Origin: Clarkia xantiana subsp. parviflora
Lineage: Eukaryota; Streptophyta; Magnoliopsida; Myrtales; Onagraceae
DNA length: 64,000 bases
Assembly: GCA_036873135.1 (NCBI GenBank)
Contig: JAPTYO010000021.1
Location: forward strand, 310,001 to 374,000
Direction of reading: 5' to 3'
The notes under the pieces are model-generated. The model had not been told where the DNA came from. It searched no databases and saw only the letters and a program-made list of their open reading frames with translations. The translations under genes were made by a program, and so were the position numbers. This document shows positions 36,892-51,800 of this stretch, one piece after another (position 1 is the stretch's first letter; every line of letters begins with the position of its first letter).

Positions 36892-39800
36892 CATCGTATA
36901 GTCAACAGCGCTCAGGAGATCAGTCATAACTAACTTCCTCGACTTCCAAAAGTCACCTCTACAAAGGAGATCTGTCGTAACTGACTCCTAGATTTTATAC
37001 AGTCGGCGACGGTCAGGAGATCAGTCATAACTGACTCCCTTGACTTCCAAAAGTCGCCTCTACAAAGGAGATCAGTCGTAATTGACTCCTTGACTGCATA
37101 TAGTCGGCGACGTTCAAGAAACTATTCATAAATGACACCCTCCACTTCCAAAAGTCGCCTCTACAACAGAGATCAATCATAACTGACTCCTTGACTTCAT
37201 ACAGTCGGTGACGCTCAGGAGATCAGTCATAAGTGACTCCCTCGACTTCCAAAAGTCGCCACTACGAAGGAGAATAGTCTTAAATGACTCCTCGACTTCA
37301 TACAGTTGGCGACGCTTAAGAGATCAGTCATAACTGACTCCCTCCAAAAGTCGCCTCAAAAAAGGAGATCAGTCGTAACTGACTCCTCGACTTCACACAT
37401 TCGGCGACGCTCAGGAGATCAATCAAAAATGACTACATCTCCTTCCAAAGTCGCCTCTACAAAGGAGATCAGTCGTAAATGACTCCTCGACTTCATACAG
37501 TCGGCGACGCTAAGGAGATCAGTCATAACTGACTCCCTCGACTCCCAAAAGTTGCTTCTACAAAGGAGATCAGTCGTAACTGATTCCTCGACTTCATATA
37601 GTCGGCGACGCTCAGGAGATCAGTCATAACTGACTCCCTCGACTTCCAAAAGTATCCTCAACAAAGGAGATTTGTCGTAACTAACTCCTCGACTTCATAC
37701 ATTCGGCGACGCTCAGGAAATCAATCAAAAATTACTCCCTCTACTTCCAAAATTCGCCTCTACAAAGAAGATAGTCGTAACTGACTCCTCGACTTCATAT
37801 AGTCGGCGACGCTCTGGAGATCAGTCATAACTGATTCCCTCGACTTCCAAAAGTCGCCTCAACAAAGGAGATCAGCCGTAGCTGACTCTTCAACTTCATA
37901 TAGTCGGCGCGAGATCAGTCATAGTTGACTCCCTCTACTTCCAAAACTCGCCTCTACAAAGGAGATCAGTCGTAACTGACTCTTCGACTTCATATAGTCA
38001 ACGACGCTCTTGAGATCAGTCATAACTGACTCCCTCGATTTCCAAAAGTTGCCTTTACAAAGGAGATTTGTCGTAACTGACTCATCGACTTCATACATTT
38101 TGCGACGCTCAGGAGATCAATCGAAAATGACTCCCTCTACTTCCAAAAGTCGCCTCTACATAGGAGATCAGTCGTAACTGACTCCTCGACTCCAATTAGT
38201 CGGCAACTTTCAGAAGATCAGTCATAACTGATTCCCTCGACTTCCAAAAGTCTCCTATACAAAGGAGATCAGCCGTAACTGACTCTTCGACTTCATGCAG
38301 TCGGCGACACTCACGAGATCTGTTATAATTGACTCCCTCTACTTCCAAAAGTCGCCTCTACAAAAGAGATCAGTCGTAACTGACTCCTCGACTTCATATA
38401 GTCAACAACGCTCAGGAGATCAGTCGTAACTAAAAGTCACCTCTACAAAGGAGATCTGTCGTAACTGACTCCTCGACTTTATACGGTCGGCGACGGTCAG
38501 GAGATAAGTCATAACTAACTCCCTTGACTTCCAAAAGTCGCCTCTACAAAGAAGATCAGTCGTAATTGACTCATTGACTTCATATAGTCGGCGACGCTCA
38601 AGAAACTATTCATAAATGACACCCTCGACTTCCAAAAGTCGCCTCTACAACGGAGATCAATCATAACTGACTCCTCGCCTTCATACAGTCGGTGTCGCTC
38701 AGGAGATCAGTCATAAGTGACTCGCTCGACTTCCAAAAGTCGCCACTACGAAGGAGAATAGTCGTAAATGACTCCTCGACTTCATATAGTTGGCGACGCT
38801 TAGGAGATCAGTCACAACTGACTCCCTCCAAAAGTCGCCTCAACAAAGGAGATCAGTCGTAACTGACTCCTCGACTTCATACAGTCAGTGACGCTAAGGA
38901 GATCAGTCATAACTGACTCCCTTCCAAAAGTTGCGTCTACAAAGGAGATTAGTCGTAACTGATTCCTCGACTTCATATAGTCGGCGACGCTTAGGAGATC
39001 AGTCATAACTGACTCCCTCGACTTCCAAAAGTAGCCTCAACAAAGGAGATCAGTCGTAACTCACTCCTCGACTTCATACATTCGGCGACGCTCAGGAAAT
39101 CAATCAAAAATGACTCCCTCTACTTCCAAAAGTCGCCTCTACAAAGAAGATAGTCGTAACGGAATCCTCGACTTCATATAGTCGGCGACGCTCAGGAGAT
39201 CAGTCATAACTGATTCCCTCGAGTGCCTCTACAAAGGAGATCAGCCGTAACTGACTCTTCGACTTCATATAGTCGGCGACGCTCACGAGATTAGTCATAA
39301 CTGACTTCTCGAATTCATACAGTCGGCGACGCTAAGGAGATCAGTCATAACTGACTCCCCCGACTTCCAAAATGCGCCTCTACAAAGGAGATAAGTCATA
39401 ACTGATTCCTCGACTTCATATAGTCGGCGACGCTCAGGAGATCAGTCATAACTGACTCTCTCGACTTCCAAAAGTCGCCTCAACAAAGGAGATCAGTCGT
39501 AACTGACTCCTCGACTTCATATAGTCGGTGACACTCAGGAGATCAATCAAAAATAACTACCTATACTTCCAAAAGTCGCCTCTACAAAGGAGATCAGTCG
39601 TAACTGATTCCTAGACTTCATATAGTCGGCGACGTTCAGGAGATCAATCATAACTAACTCCCTCGACTTCCAAAATTCGCCTCTACAAAGGAGATAAGTC
39701 GAAACTGACTCCTCGACTTCATGCAGTCGGCGACGCTCACGAGATCAGTCATAACTGACTCCCTCTACTTCCAAAAGTCACCTCTACAAAGGAGATCAAT

Positions 39801-42800
39801 CGTAACTGAATCATCGACTTCATACATTCGGTGACGCTCACGAGATCAGTCATAACTGACTCCCTCGACTTCCAAAAGTCGCCTCTACAAAGGAGATCAG
39901 TCGTAACTGACTTATCGACTTCATATAGTCGACGACGCTCAGGGGATCAGTCATAACTGACTCCCTTGACTTCTAAAAGTCGCCTCTACAAAGGATATCA
40001 GTTGTAACTGACTCCTCGACTTCCTACAGTCGGCGACGCTCAAGAGATCAGTCATAACTGTCTCCATCGACTTCCAAAAGTTGCCTCTACAAAGGAGATC
40101 AGTCCTAAATGACTCCTCGACTTCATATAGTCGGCGACGCTCAGGTGATTAGTCATAACTGACTCCCTTGACTTCCAAAAGTCGCCTCTACAAAGGAGAT
40201 CAGTCGTAACTGACTCCTCGACTTCATATATTCGGCGACGCTCAAGAAACTATTCTTAAATGACACCCTCGACTTCCAAAAGTCGCCTCTACAAAGGAGA
40301 TCAGCCGTAACTGACTCTTCAACTTCATATAGTCGGCGCGAGATCAGTCATAATTGATTCCCTCTACTTCCAAAACTCGCCTCTACAAAGGAGATCGGTC
40401 GTAACTGACTCCTCGACTTCATATAGTCAACGACGCTCTTGAGATCAGTCATAATTGACTCCCTCGATTTCCAAAAGTCGCCTTTAGAAAGGAGATCTGT
40501 CGTAACTGACTCATCGACTTCATACATTTTGCGAAGCTCAGGAGATCAATCGAAAATGACTCCCTCTACTTCCAAAAGTCGCCTCTACATAGGAGATCAG
40601 TCGTAAGTGACTCCTCGACTCCAATTAGTCGGCAACTTTCTGGAGATCAGTCATAACTGATTCCCTCGACTTCCAAAAGTCTCCTCTACAAAGGAGATCA
40701 GCCGTAACTGACTCTTCGACTTCATGCAGTCGGCGACACTCACGAGATCAGTCATAATTGATTCCCTCTACTTCCAAAAGTCGCCTCTACAAAAGAGATC
40801 AGTCGTAACTGACTCCTCGACATCGTATAGTCAACAGCGCTCAGGAGATCAGTCATAACTAACTCCCTCGACTTCCAAAAGTCACCTCTACAAAGGAGAT
40901 CTGTCGTAACTGACTCCTAGACTTTATACAGTCGGCGACGGTCAGAAGATCAGTCATAACTGACTCCCTTGACTTCCAAAAGTCGCCTCTACAAAGGAGA
41001 TCAGTCGCAATTGACTCCTTGACTGCATATAGTCGGCGACGTTCAAGAAACTATTCATAAATGACACCCTCCACTTCCAAAAGTCGCCTCTACAACAGAG
41101 ATCAATCATAACTGACTCCTTGACTTCATACAGTCGGTGACGCTCAGGAGATCAGTCATAAGTGACTCCCTCGACTTCCAAAAGTCGCCACTACGAAGGA
41201 GAATAGTCGTAAATGACTCCTCGACTTCATACAGTTGGCGACGCTTAAGAGATCAGTCATAACTGACTCCCTCCAAAAGTCGCCTCAAAAAAGGAGACCA
41301 GTCTTAACTGACTCCTCGACTTCACACATTCGGCGACGCTCATGAGATCAATCAAAAATGACTACATCTCCTTCCAAAGTCGCCTCTACAAAGGAGATCA
41401 GTCGTAACTGACTCCTCGACTTCATACAGTCGGCGACGCTAAGGAGATCAGTCATAACTGACTCCTTCGACTTCCAAAAGTTGCTTCTACAAAGGAGATC
41501 AGTCGTAACTGATTCCTCGACTTCATATAGTCGGCGACGCTTAGGAGATCAGTCATAACTGACTCCCTCGACTTCCAAAAGTATCCTCAACAAAGGAGAT
41601 CAGTCGTAACTGATTCCTCGACTTCATACATTCGGCGACGCTCAGGGAATCAATCAAAAATTACTCACTTCCAAAATTCGCCTCTACAAAGAAGATAGTC
41701 GTAACTAACTCCTCGACTTCATATAGTCGGCGACGCTCAGGAGATCAGTCATAACTGATTCCCTCGACTTCCAAAAGTCGCCTCTACAAAGGAGATCTGC
41801 CGCAACTGACTCTTCGACTTCATATAGTCGGCGCGAGATCAGTCATAATTGACTCCCTCTACTTCCAAAACTCGCCTCTAGAAAGGAGATCAGTCGTAAC
41901 TGACTCCTCGACTTCATATAGTCAACGACGCTCTTAAGATCAGTCATAACTGACTCCCTCGATTTCCAAAAGTCGCCTTTACAAAGGAGATCTGTCGTAA
42001 CTGACTCATCGACTTCATACATTTGGCGACGCTCAGGAGATCAATCGAAAATGACTCCCTCTACTTCCAAAAGTCGCCTCTACATAGGAGTTCAGTCGTA
42101 ACTGACTCCTCGAATCCAATTAGTCGGCAACTTTCAGAAGATCAGTCATAACTGATTCCCTCGACTTCCAAAAGTCTCCTCTACAAAGGAGATCAGCCGT
42201 AACTGACTCTTCGACTTCATGCAGTCGGCGACACTCACGAGATCAGTCATAAATGACTCCCTCTACTTCCAAAACTCGCCTCAACAAAGGAGATCAGTCG
42301 TAACTGACTCCTCGACTTCACATATTCGGCGACGCTAAGGAGATCAGTCATAACTGACTCCCTTGACTTCCAAAAGTTGCCTCCACAAAGGAGATCAGTC
42401 GTTACTAATTCCTCGACTTCATATAGTCGGCGACGCTCAGGAGATCAGTCATAACTGACTCCCTCGACTTCAAAAAGTAGCCTGAACAAAGGAGATCAGT
42501 CGTAACTGACTCCTCGACTTCATACATTCGGCGACGCTCAGGAAATCATCAAAAGTGACTCCCTCTACTTCCAAAAGTAGCCTTTACAAAGAAGATAGTC
42601 GTAACGGAATCCTCGACTTCATATAGTCGGCGACGCTCAGGAGATCAGTCATAACTGATTCCCTCGAGTGCCTCTACAAAGGGGATCAGCCGTAACTGAC
42701 TCTTCGACTTCATATAGTCGGCGACGCTCACGAGATCAGTCATAATTAACTCCCTATACTTCCAAAACTCGCCTCTACATACGGGATCAGTTGTAACTGA

Positions 42801-45800
42801 CTCCTCGACTTCATATAGTCAACGACGCTCAGGAGATCAGTCATAACTGACTCCCTCGATTTCCAAAAGTCGCCTCTACAAAGGAGATCTGTCGTAACTG
42901 ACTCCTCGACTTCATACATTCGGCGACGCTCAAGAGATCAATAAAAAATGACTCCCTCTACTTCCAAAGTCGAGATCAGTCGTAACTAACTCCTCGACTT
43001 CATATAGTCGGCGACGCTCAGAAGATCAGTCATAACTGACTCCCTCGACTTAATGCAGTCGGCGATGCTCAAGAGATCAGTCATAACTGACTCCCTCTAC
43101 TTCCAAAAGTCACCTCTACAAAGGAGATCAGTCGTAACTGACTCCTCGACTTCATACAGTCAGCAACGCTAAGGAGATCAGTCATAACTGATTCCCTCGA
43201 CTTCCAAAAGTCACCTTCATAAAGGAGATCAGTCGAAACTGGTTCCTCGACTTCATATAGTCGGCGAAGCTCAGGAGATCAGTCATAACTGACTCTCTCG
43301 ACTTCCAAAATTCGCCTCAACAAAGGAGATCAGTCGTAACTGACTCCTCGACTTCATATAGTCGGCGACGCTCAGGAGATCAATAAAAAATAACTACCTA
43401 TACTTCCAAAAGTCGCCTCTAAAAGGAGATCAGTCGTAACTGATTCCTCGACTTCAGAAGGCGACGCTCAGGAGCTCAATCATAACTGACTCCCTCGACT
43501 TCCAAAAGTCGCTTCTACAAATGTGATCCGTCGAAACTGACTCCTCGACTTCATGCAGTCGGCGACGCTCACGAGATCAGTCATAACTGACTCCCTCTAC
43601 TTCCAAAAGTCACCTCTACAAAGGAGATCAGTCGTAACTGACTCATCGACTTCATACATTCGGCGACGCTCAGTAGATCAATCCAAAATGACTCCTTCTA
43701 CTTCCAAAAGTCGCCTCTACATAGGAGATCAGTCGTAACTGACTCCTCGACTCCAATTAGTCGGCAACTTTCAGGAGATCAGTCAAATCTGACTCCCTTG
43801 ACTTCCAAAAGTAGCCTCAACAAAGGAGACCAGTCGTAACTGACTCCTCGACTTCATACATTCGGCGACACTCAGGAAATCAATCAAAAATGACTCCCTC
43901 TACTTCCAAATGTCTCCTCTACAAAGGAGATAGTCGTAACTGACTCATCGACTTCATATATTCGACGACGCTCAGGAGATTAGTCATAACTAATTCCCTC
44001 GACTTATAAAAGTCGCCTCTATGAAGGAGATCAGCCGTAACTGACTCTTCGACTTCATGCAGTCGGCGACACTCTAGAGATTATTCATAAATGACACCTT
44101 CGACTTCTAAAAGTCGCCTCTAAAAAGGAGATCAATTGTAACTGACTCCTCGACTTCATACAATCGGTGACGCCCAGGAGATCAATCATAAGTGACTCCC
44201 TCGACTTCCAAAAGTCGCCTCTACAAAGGAGATCAGTCGTAAATGACTCATCGACTTCATATAGTCGGCGATGCTTAGGAGATCTATCATAACTGACTCC
44301 CTCGCCTTCGAAAAGTCGCCTGAACAAAGGAGATCAGTCGTAACTGACTCCTCGACTTCATACATTCGGCGACGCTCAGGAAATCAATCAAAAATGACTC
44401 CCTCTACTTCTAAATGTCGCCTCTATAAAGAAGATAGTCGTAACTGAATCCTCGACTTCATATAGTCGGCGACGCTCAGGAGATCAGTCATAATTGATTC
44501 CCTCTACTTCCAAAAGTCGCCTCTACAAAAGAGATCAGTCGTAACTGACTCCTCGACATCGTATAGTCAACAACGCTCAGGAGATCAGTCATAACTAACT
44601 CCCTCGACTTCCAAAAGTCACCTCTACAAAGGAGATCTGTCATAACTGACTCCTAGACTTTATACAGTCGGCGACGGTCAGGAGATCAGTCATAACTGAC
44701 TCCCTTGACATCCAAAAGTCGCCTCTACAAAGGAGATCAGTCGTAATTGACTCCTTGACTGCATATAGTCGGCGACGTTCAAGAAACTATTCATAAATGA
44801 CACCCTCCACTTCCAAAAGTCGCCTCTACAACAGAGATCAATCATAACTGACTCCTTGACTTCATACAGTCGGTGACGCTCAGGAGATCAGTCATAAGTG
44901 ACTCCCTCGACTTCCAAAAGTCGCCACTACGAAGGAGAATAGTCGTAAATGACTCCTCGACTTCATACAGTTGGCGACGCTTAAGAGATCAGTCATAACT
45001 GACTCCCTCCAAAAGTCGCCTCAAAAAAGGAGACCAGTCTTAACTGACTCCTCGACTTCACACATTCGGCGACGCTCATGAGATCAATCAAAAATGACTA
45101 CATCTCCTTCCAAAGTCGCCTCTACAAAGGAGATCAGTCGTAACTGACTCCTCGACTTCATACAGTCGGCGACGCTAAGGAGATCAGTCATAACTGACTC
45201 CTTCGACTTCCAAAAGTTTCTTCTACAAAGGAGATCAGTCCTAACTGATTCCTCGACTTCATATAGTCGGCGACGCTTAGGAGATCAGTCATAACTGACT
45301 CCCTCGACTTCCAAAAGTATCCTCAACAAAGGAGATCAGTCGTAACTGATTCCTCGACTTCATACATTCGGCGACGCTCAGGGAATCAATCAAAAATTAC
45401 TCACTTCCAAAATTCGCCTCTACAAAGAAGATAGTCGTAACTAACTCCTCGACTTCATATAGTCGGCGACGCTCAGGAGATCAGTCATAACTGATTCCCT
45501 CGACTTCCAAAAGTCGCCTCTACAAAGGAGATCTGCCGCAACTGACTCTTCGACTTCATATAGTCGGCGCGAGATCAGTCATAATTGACTCCCTCTACTT
45601 CCAAAACTCGCCTCTAGAAAGGAGATCAGTCGTAACTGACTCCTCGACTTCATATAGTCAACGACGCTCTTAAGATCAGTCATAACTGACTCCCTCGATT
45701 TCCAAAAGTCGCCTTTACAAAGGAGATCTGTCGTAACTGACTCATCGACTTCATACATTTGGCGACGCTCAGGAGATCAATCGAAAATGACTCCCTCTAC

Positions 45801-48800
45801 TTCCAAAAGTCGCCTCTACATAGGAGTTCAGTCGTAACTGACTCCTCGAATCCAATTAGTCGGCAACTTTCAGAAGATCAGTCATAACTGATTCCCTCGA
45901 CTTCCAAAAGTCTCCTCTACAAAGGAGATCAGCCGTAACTGACTCTTCGACTTCATGCAGTCGGCGACACTCACGAGATCAGTCATAAATGACTCCCTCT
46001 ACTTCCAAAACTCGCCTCAACAAAGGAGATCAGTCGTAACTGACTCCTCGACTTCACATATTCGGCGACGCTAAGGAGATCAGTCATAACTGACTCCCTT
46101 GACTTCCAAAAGTTGCCTCCACAAAGGAGATCAGTCGTTACTAATTCCTCGACTTCATATAGTCGGCGACGCTCAGGAGATCAGTCATAACTGACTCCCT
46201 CGACTTCAAAAAGTAGCCTGAACAAAGGAGATCAGTCGTAACTGACTCCTCGACTTCATACATTCGGCGACGCTCAGGAAATCAATCAAAAGTGACTCCC
46301 TCTACTTCCAAAAGTAGCCTTTACAAAGAAGATAGTCGTAACGGAATCCTCGACTTCATATAGTCGGCGACGCTCAGGAGATCAGTCATAACTGATTCCC
46401 TCGAGTGCCTCTACAAAGGGGATCAGCCGTAACTGACTCTTCGACTTCATATAGTCGGCGACGCTCACGAGATCAGTCATAATTAACTCCCTATACTTCC
46501 AAAACTCGCCTCTACATACGGATCAGTTGTAACTGACTCCTCGACTTCATATAGTCAACGACGCTCAGGAGATCAGTCATAACTGACTCCCTCGATTTCC
46601 AAAAGTCGCCTCTACAAAGGAGATCTGTCGTAACTGACTCCTCGACTTCATACATTCGGCGACGCTCAAGAGATCAATAAAAAATGACTCCCTCTACTTC
46701 CAAAGTCGAGATCAGTCGTAACTAACTCCTCGACTTCATATAGTCGGCGACGCTCAGAAGATCAGTCATAACTGACTCCCTCGACTTAATGCAGTCGGCG
46801 ATGCTCAAGAGATCAGTCATAACTGACTCCCTCTACTTCCAAAAGTCACCTCTACAAAGGAGATCAGTCGTAACTGACTCCTCGACTTCATACAGTCAGC
46901 AACGCTAAGGAGATCAGTCATAACTGATTCCCTCGACTTCCAAAAGTCACCTCCATAAAGGAGATCAGTCGAAACTGGTTCCTCGACTTCATATAGTCGG
47001 CGAAGCTCAGGAGATCAGTCATAACTGACTCTCTCGACTTCCAAAATTCGCCTCAACAAAGGAGATCAGTCGTAACTGACTCCTCGACTTCATATAGTCG
47101 GCGACGCTCAGGAGATCAATAAAAAATAACTACCTATACTTCCAAAAGTCGCCTCTAAAAGGAGATCAGTCGTAACTGATTCCTCGACTTCAGAAGGCGA
47201 CGCTCAGGAGCTCAATCATAACTGACTCCCTCGACTTCCAAAAGTCGCTTCTACAAATGTGATCCGTCGAAACTGACTCCTCGACTTCATGCAGTCGGCG
47301 ACGCTCACGAGATCAGTCATAACTGACTCCCTCTACTTCCAAAAGTCACCTCTACAAAGGAGATCAGTCGTAACTGACTCATCGACTTCATACATTCGGC
47401 GACGCTCAGTAGATCAATCCAAAATGACTCCTTCTACTTCCAAAAGTCGCCTCTACATAGGAGATCAGTCGTAACTGACTCCTCGACTCCAATTAGTCGG
47501 CAACTTTCAGGAGATCAGTCAAATCTGACTCCCTTGACTTCCAAAAGTAGCCTCAACAAAGGAGACCAGTCGTAACTGACTCCTCGACTTCATACATTCG
47601 GCGACACTCAGGAAATCAATCAAAAATGACTCCCTCTACTTCCAAATGTCTCCTCTACAAAGGAGATAGTCGTAACTGACTCATCGACTTCATATATTCG
47701 ACGACGCTCAGGAGATTAGTCATAACTAATTCCCTCGACTTATAAAAGTCGCCTCTATGAAGGAGATCAGCCGTAACTGACTCTTCGACTTCATGCAGTC
47801 GGCGACACTCTAGAGATTATTCATAAATGACACCTTCGACTTCTAAAAGTCGCCTCTAAAAAGGAGATCAATTGTAACTGACTCCTCGACTTCATACAAT
47901 CGGTGACGCCCAGGAGATCAATCATAAGTGACTCCCTCGACTTCCAAAAGTCGCCTCTACAAAGGAGATCAGTCGTAAATGACTCATCGACTTCATATAG
48001 TCGGCGATGCTTAGGAGATCTATCATAACTGACTCCCTTGACTTCGAAAAGTCGCCTGAACAAAGGAGATCAGTCGTAACTGACTCCTCGACTTCATACA
48101 TTCGGCGACGCTCAGGAAATCAATCAAAAATGACTCCCTCTACTTCTAAATGTCGCCTCTATAAAGAAGATAGTCGTAACTGAATCCTCGACTTCATATA
48201 GTCGGCGACGCTCAGGAGATCAATCATAATTGATTCCCTCTACTTCCAAAAGTCGCCTCTACAAAAGAGATCAGTCGTAACTGACTCCTCGACATCGTAT
48301 AGTCAACAACGCTCAGGAGATCAGTCATAACTAACTCCCTCGACTTCCAAAAGTCACCTCTACAAAGGAGATCTGTCATAACTGACTCCTAGACTTTATA
48401 CAGTCGGCGACGGTCAGGAGATCAGTCATAACTGACTCCCTTGACATCCAAAAGTCGCCTCTACAAAGGAGATCAGTCGTAATTGACTCCTTGACTGCAT
48501 ATAGTCGGCGACGTTCAAGAAACTATTCATAAATGACACCCTCCACTTCCAAATGTCGCCTCTACAACAGAGATCAATCATAACTGACTCCTTGACTTCA
48601 TAAGTCGGTGACGCTCAGGAGATCAGTCATAAGTGACTCCCTCGACTTCCAAAAGTCGCCACTACGAAGGAGAATAGTCGTAAATGACTCCTCGACTTCA
48701 TACAGTTGGCGACGCTTAAGAGATCAGTCATAACTGACTCCCTCCAAAAGTCGCCTCAAAAAAGGAGATCAGTCGTAACTGACTCCTCGACTTCACACAT

Positions 48801-51800
48801 TCGGCGACGCTCAGGAGATCAATCAAAAATGACTACATCTCCTTCCAAAGTCGCCTCTACAAAGGAGATCAGTCGTAACTGACTCCTCGACTTCATACAG
48901 TCGGCGACGCTAAGGAGATCAGTCATAACTGACTCCCTCGACTTCCAAAAGTTGCTTCTACAAAGGAGATCAGTCGTAACTGATTCCTCGACTTCATATA
49001 GTCGGCGACGCTCAGGAGATCAGTCATAACTGACTCCCTCGACTTCCAAAAGTATCCTCAACAAAGGAGATCAGTCGTAAGATTCCTCGACTTCATACAT
49101 TCGGCGACGCTCAGGAAATCAATCAAAAATTACTCCCTCTACTTCCAAAATTCGCCTCTACAAAGAAGATAGTCGTAACTGACTCCTCGACTTCATATAG
49201 TCGGCGACGCTCTGGAGATCAGTCATAACTGATTCCCTCGACTTCCAAAAGTCGCCTCTACAAAGGAGATCTGCCGCAACTGACTCTTCGACTTCATATA
49301 GTCGGCGCGAGATCAGTCATAATTGACTCCCTCTACTTCCAAAACTCGCCTCTACAAAGGAGATCAGTCGTAACTGACTCTTCGACTTCATATAGTCAAC
49401 GACGCTCTTGAGATCAGTCATAACTGACTCCCTCGATTTCCAAAAGTTGCCTTTACAAAGGAGATCTGTCGTAACTGACTCATCGATTTCATACATTTGG
49501 CAACGCTCAGTAGATCAATCGAAAATGACTCCCTCTACTTCCAAAAGTCGCCTCTACATAGGAGATCAGTCGTAACTGACTCCTCGACTCCAATTAGTCG
49601 GCAACTTTCAGAAGATCAGTCATAACTGATTCCCTCGACTTCCAAAAGTCTCCTCTACAAAGTAGATCAACCGTAACTGACTCTTCGACTTCATCCAGTC
49701 GGCGACACTCACGAGATCTGTTATAATTGACTCCCTCTACTTCCAAATTTCGCCTCTACAAAGAGATCAGTCGTAACTGACTCCTCGACTTCATATAGTC
49801 AACAACGCTCAGGAGATCAGTCATAACTAAAAGTCACCTCTACAAAGGAGATATGTCGTAACTGACTCCTCGACTTTATACGGTCGGCGACGGTCAGGAG
49901 ATAAGTCATAACTAACTCCCTTGACTTCCAAAAGTCGCCTCTACAAAGGAGATCAGTCGTAATTGACTCATTGACTTCATATAGTCGGCGACGCTCAAGA
50001 AACTATTCATAAATGACACCCTCGACTTCCAAAAGTCGCCTCTACAACGGAGATCAATCATAACTGACTCCTCGCCTTCATACAGTCGGTGACGCTCAGG
50101 AGATCAGTCATAAGTGACTCCCTCGACTTCCAAAAGTCGCCACTACGAAGGAGAATAGTCGTAAATGAATCCTCGACTTCATATAGTTGGCGACGCTTAG
50201 GAGATCAGTCACAACTGACTCCCTCCAAAAGTTGCCTCAACAAAGGAGATCAGTCGTAATAGACTCCTCGACTTCATACAGTCAATGACGCTAAGGAGAT
50301 CAGTCATAACTGACTCCCTTCCAAAAGTTGCGTCTACAAAGGAGATCAGTCGTAACTGGTTCCTCGACTTCATATAGTCGGCGACGCTTAGGAGATCAGT
50401 CATAACTGACTCCCTCGACTTCCAAAAGTAGCCTCAACAAAGGAGATCAGTCGTAACTGACTCCTCGACTTCATACATACGGCGACGCTCAGGAAATCAA
50501 TAAAAAATGACTCCCTCTACTTCCAAAAGTCGCCTCTACAAAGAAGATAGTCGTAACGGAATCCTCGACTTCATATAGTCGGCGACGCTCAGGAGATCAG
50601 TCATAACTGAATCCCTCGAGTGCCTCTACAAAGGAGATCATCCGTAACTGATTCTTCGACTTCATATAGTCGGCGACGCTCACGAGATCAGTCATAATTG
50701 ACTCCCTATACTTCCAAAATTCACATTTACAAAGGAGATCAGTCATAACTGACTTCTCGAATTCATACAGTCGGCGACGCTAAGGAGATCAGTCATAACT
50801 GACTCCCCCGACTTCCAAAATGCGCCTCTACAAAGGAGATAAGTCATAACTGATTCCTCGACTTCATATAGTCGGAGACGCTCAGGAGATCAGTCATAAC
50901 TGACTCTCTCGACTTCCAAAAGTCGCCTCAACAAAGGAGATCAGTCGTAACTGACTCCTCGACTTCATATAGTCGGCGACACTCAGGAGATCAATCTAAA
51001 ATAACTACCTATACTTCCAAAAGTCGCCTCTACAAAGGAGATCAGTCGTAACTGATTCCTAGACTTCATATAGTCGGCGACGTTCAGGAGATCAATCATA
51101 ACTAACTCCCTCGACTTCCAAAAGTCGCCTCTACAAAGGAGATAAGTCCAAACTGACTCCTCGACTTCATGCAGTCGGCGACGCTCACGAGATCAGTCAT
51201 AACTGACTCCCTCTACTTCCAAAAGTCACCTCTACAAAGGAGATCAATCGTAACTGAATCATCGACTTCTTACAATCGGCGACGCTCACGAGATCAGTCA
51301 TAACTGACTCCCTCGACTTCCAAAAGTCGCCTCTACAAAGGATATCAGTCGTAACTGACTTATCGACTTCATATAGTCGGCGACGCTCAGGGGATCAGTC
51401 ATAACTGACTCCCTTGACTTCTAAAAGTCACCTCTACAAAGGATATCAGTCGTAACTGACTCCTCGACTTCCTACAGTCGGCGACGCTCAAGAGATCAGT
51501 CATAACTGACTCCATCGACTTCCAAAAGTTGCCTCTACGAAGGAGATCAGTCGTAAATGATTCCTCGACTTCATATAGTCGGCGACGCTCAGGTGATTAG
51601 TCATAACTGACTCCCTTGACTTCCAAAAGTCGCCTCTACAAAGGAGATCAGTCGTAACTGACTCCTCGACTTCATATAGTCGGCGCGAGATCAGTCATAA
51701 TTGATTCCCTCTACTTCCAAAACTCGCCTCTACAAAGGAGATCAGTCGTAACTGACTCCTCGACTTCATATAGTCAACGACGCTCTTGAGATCAGTCATA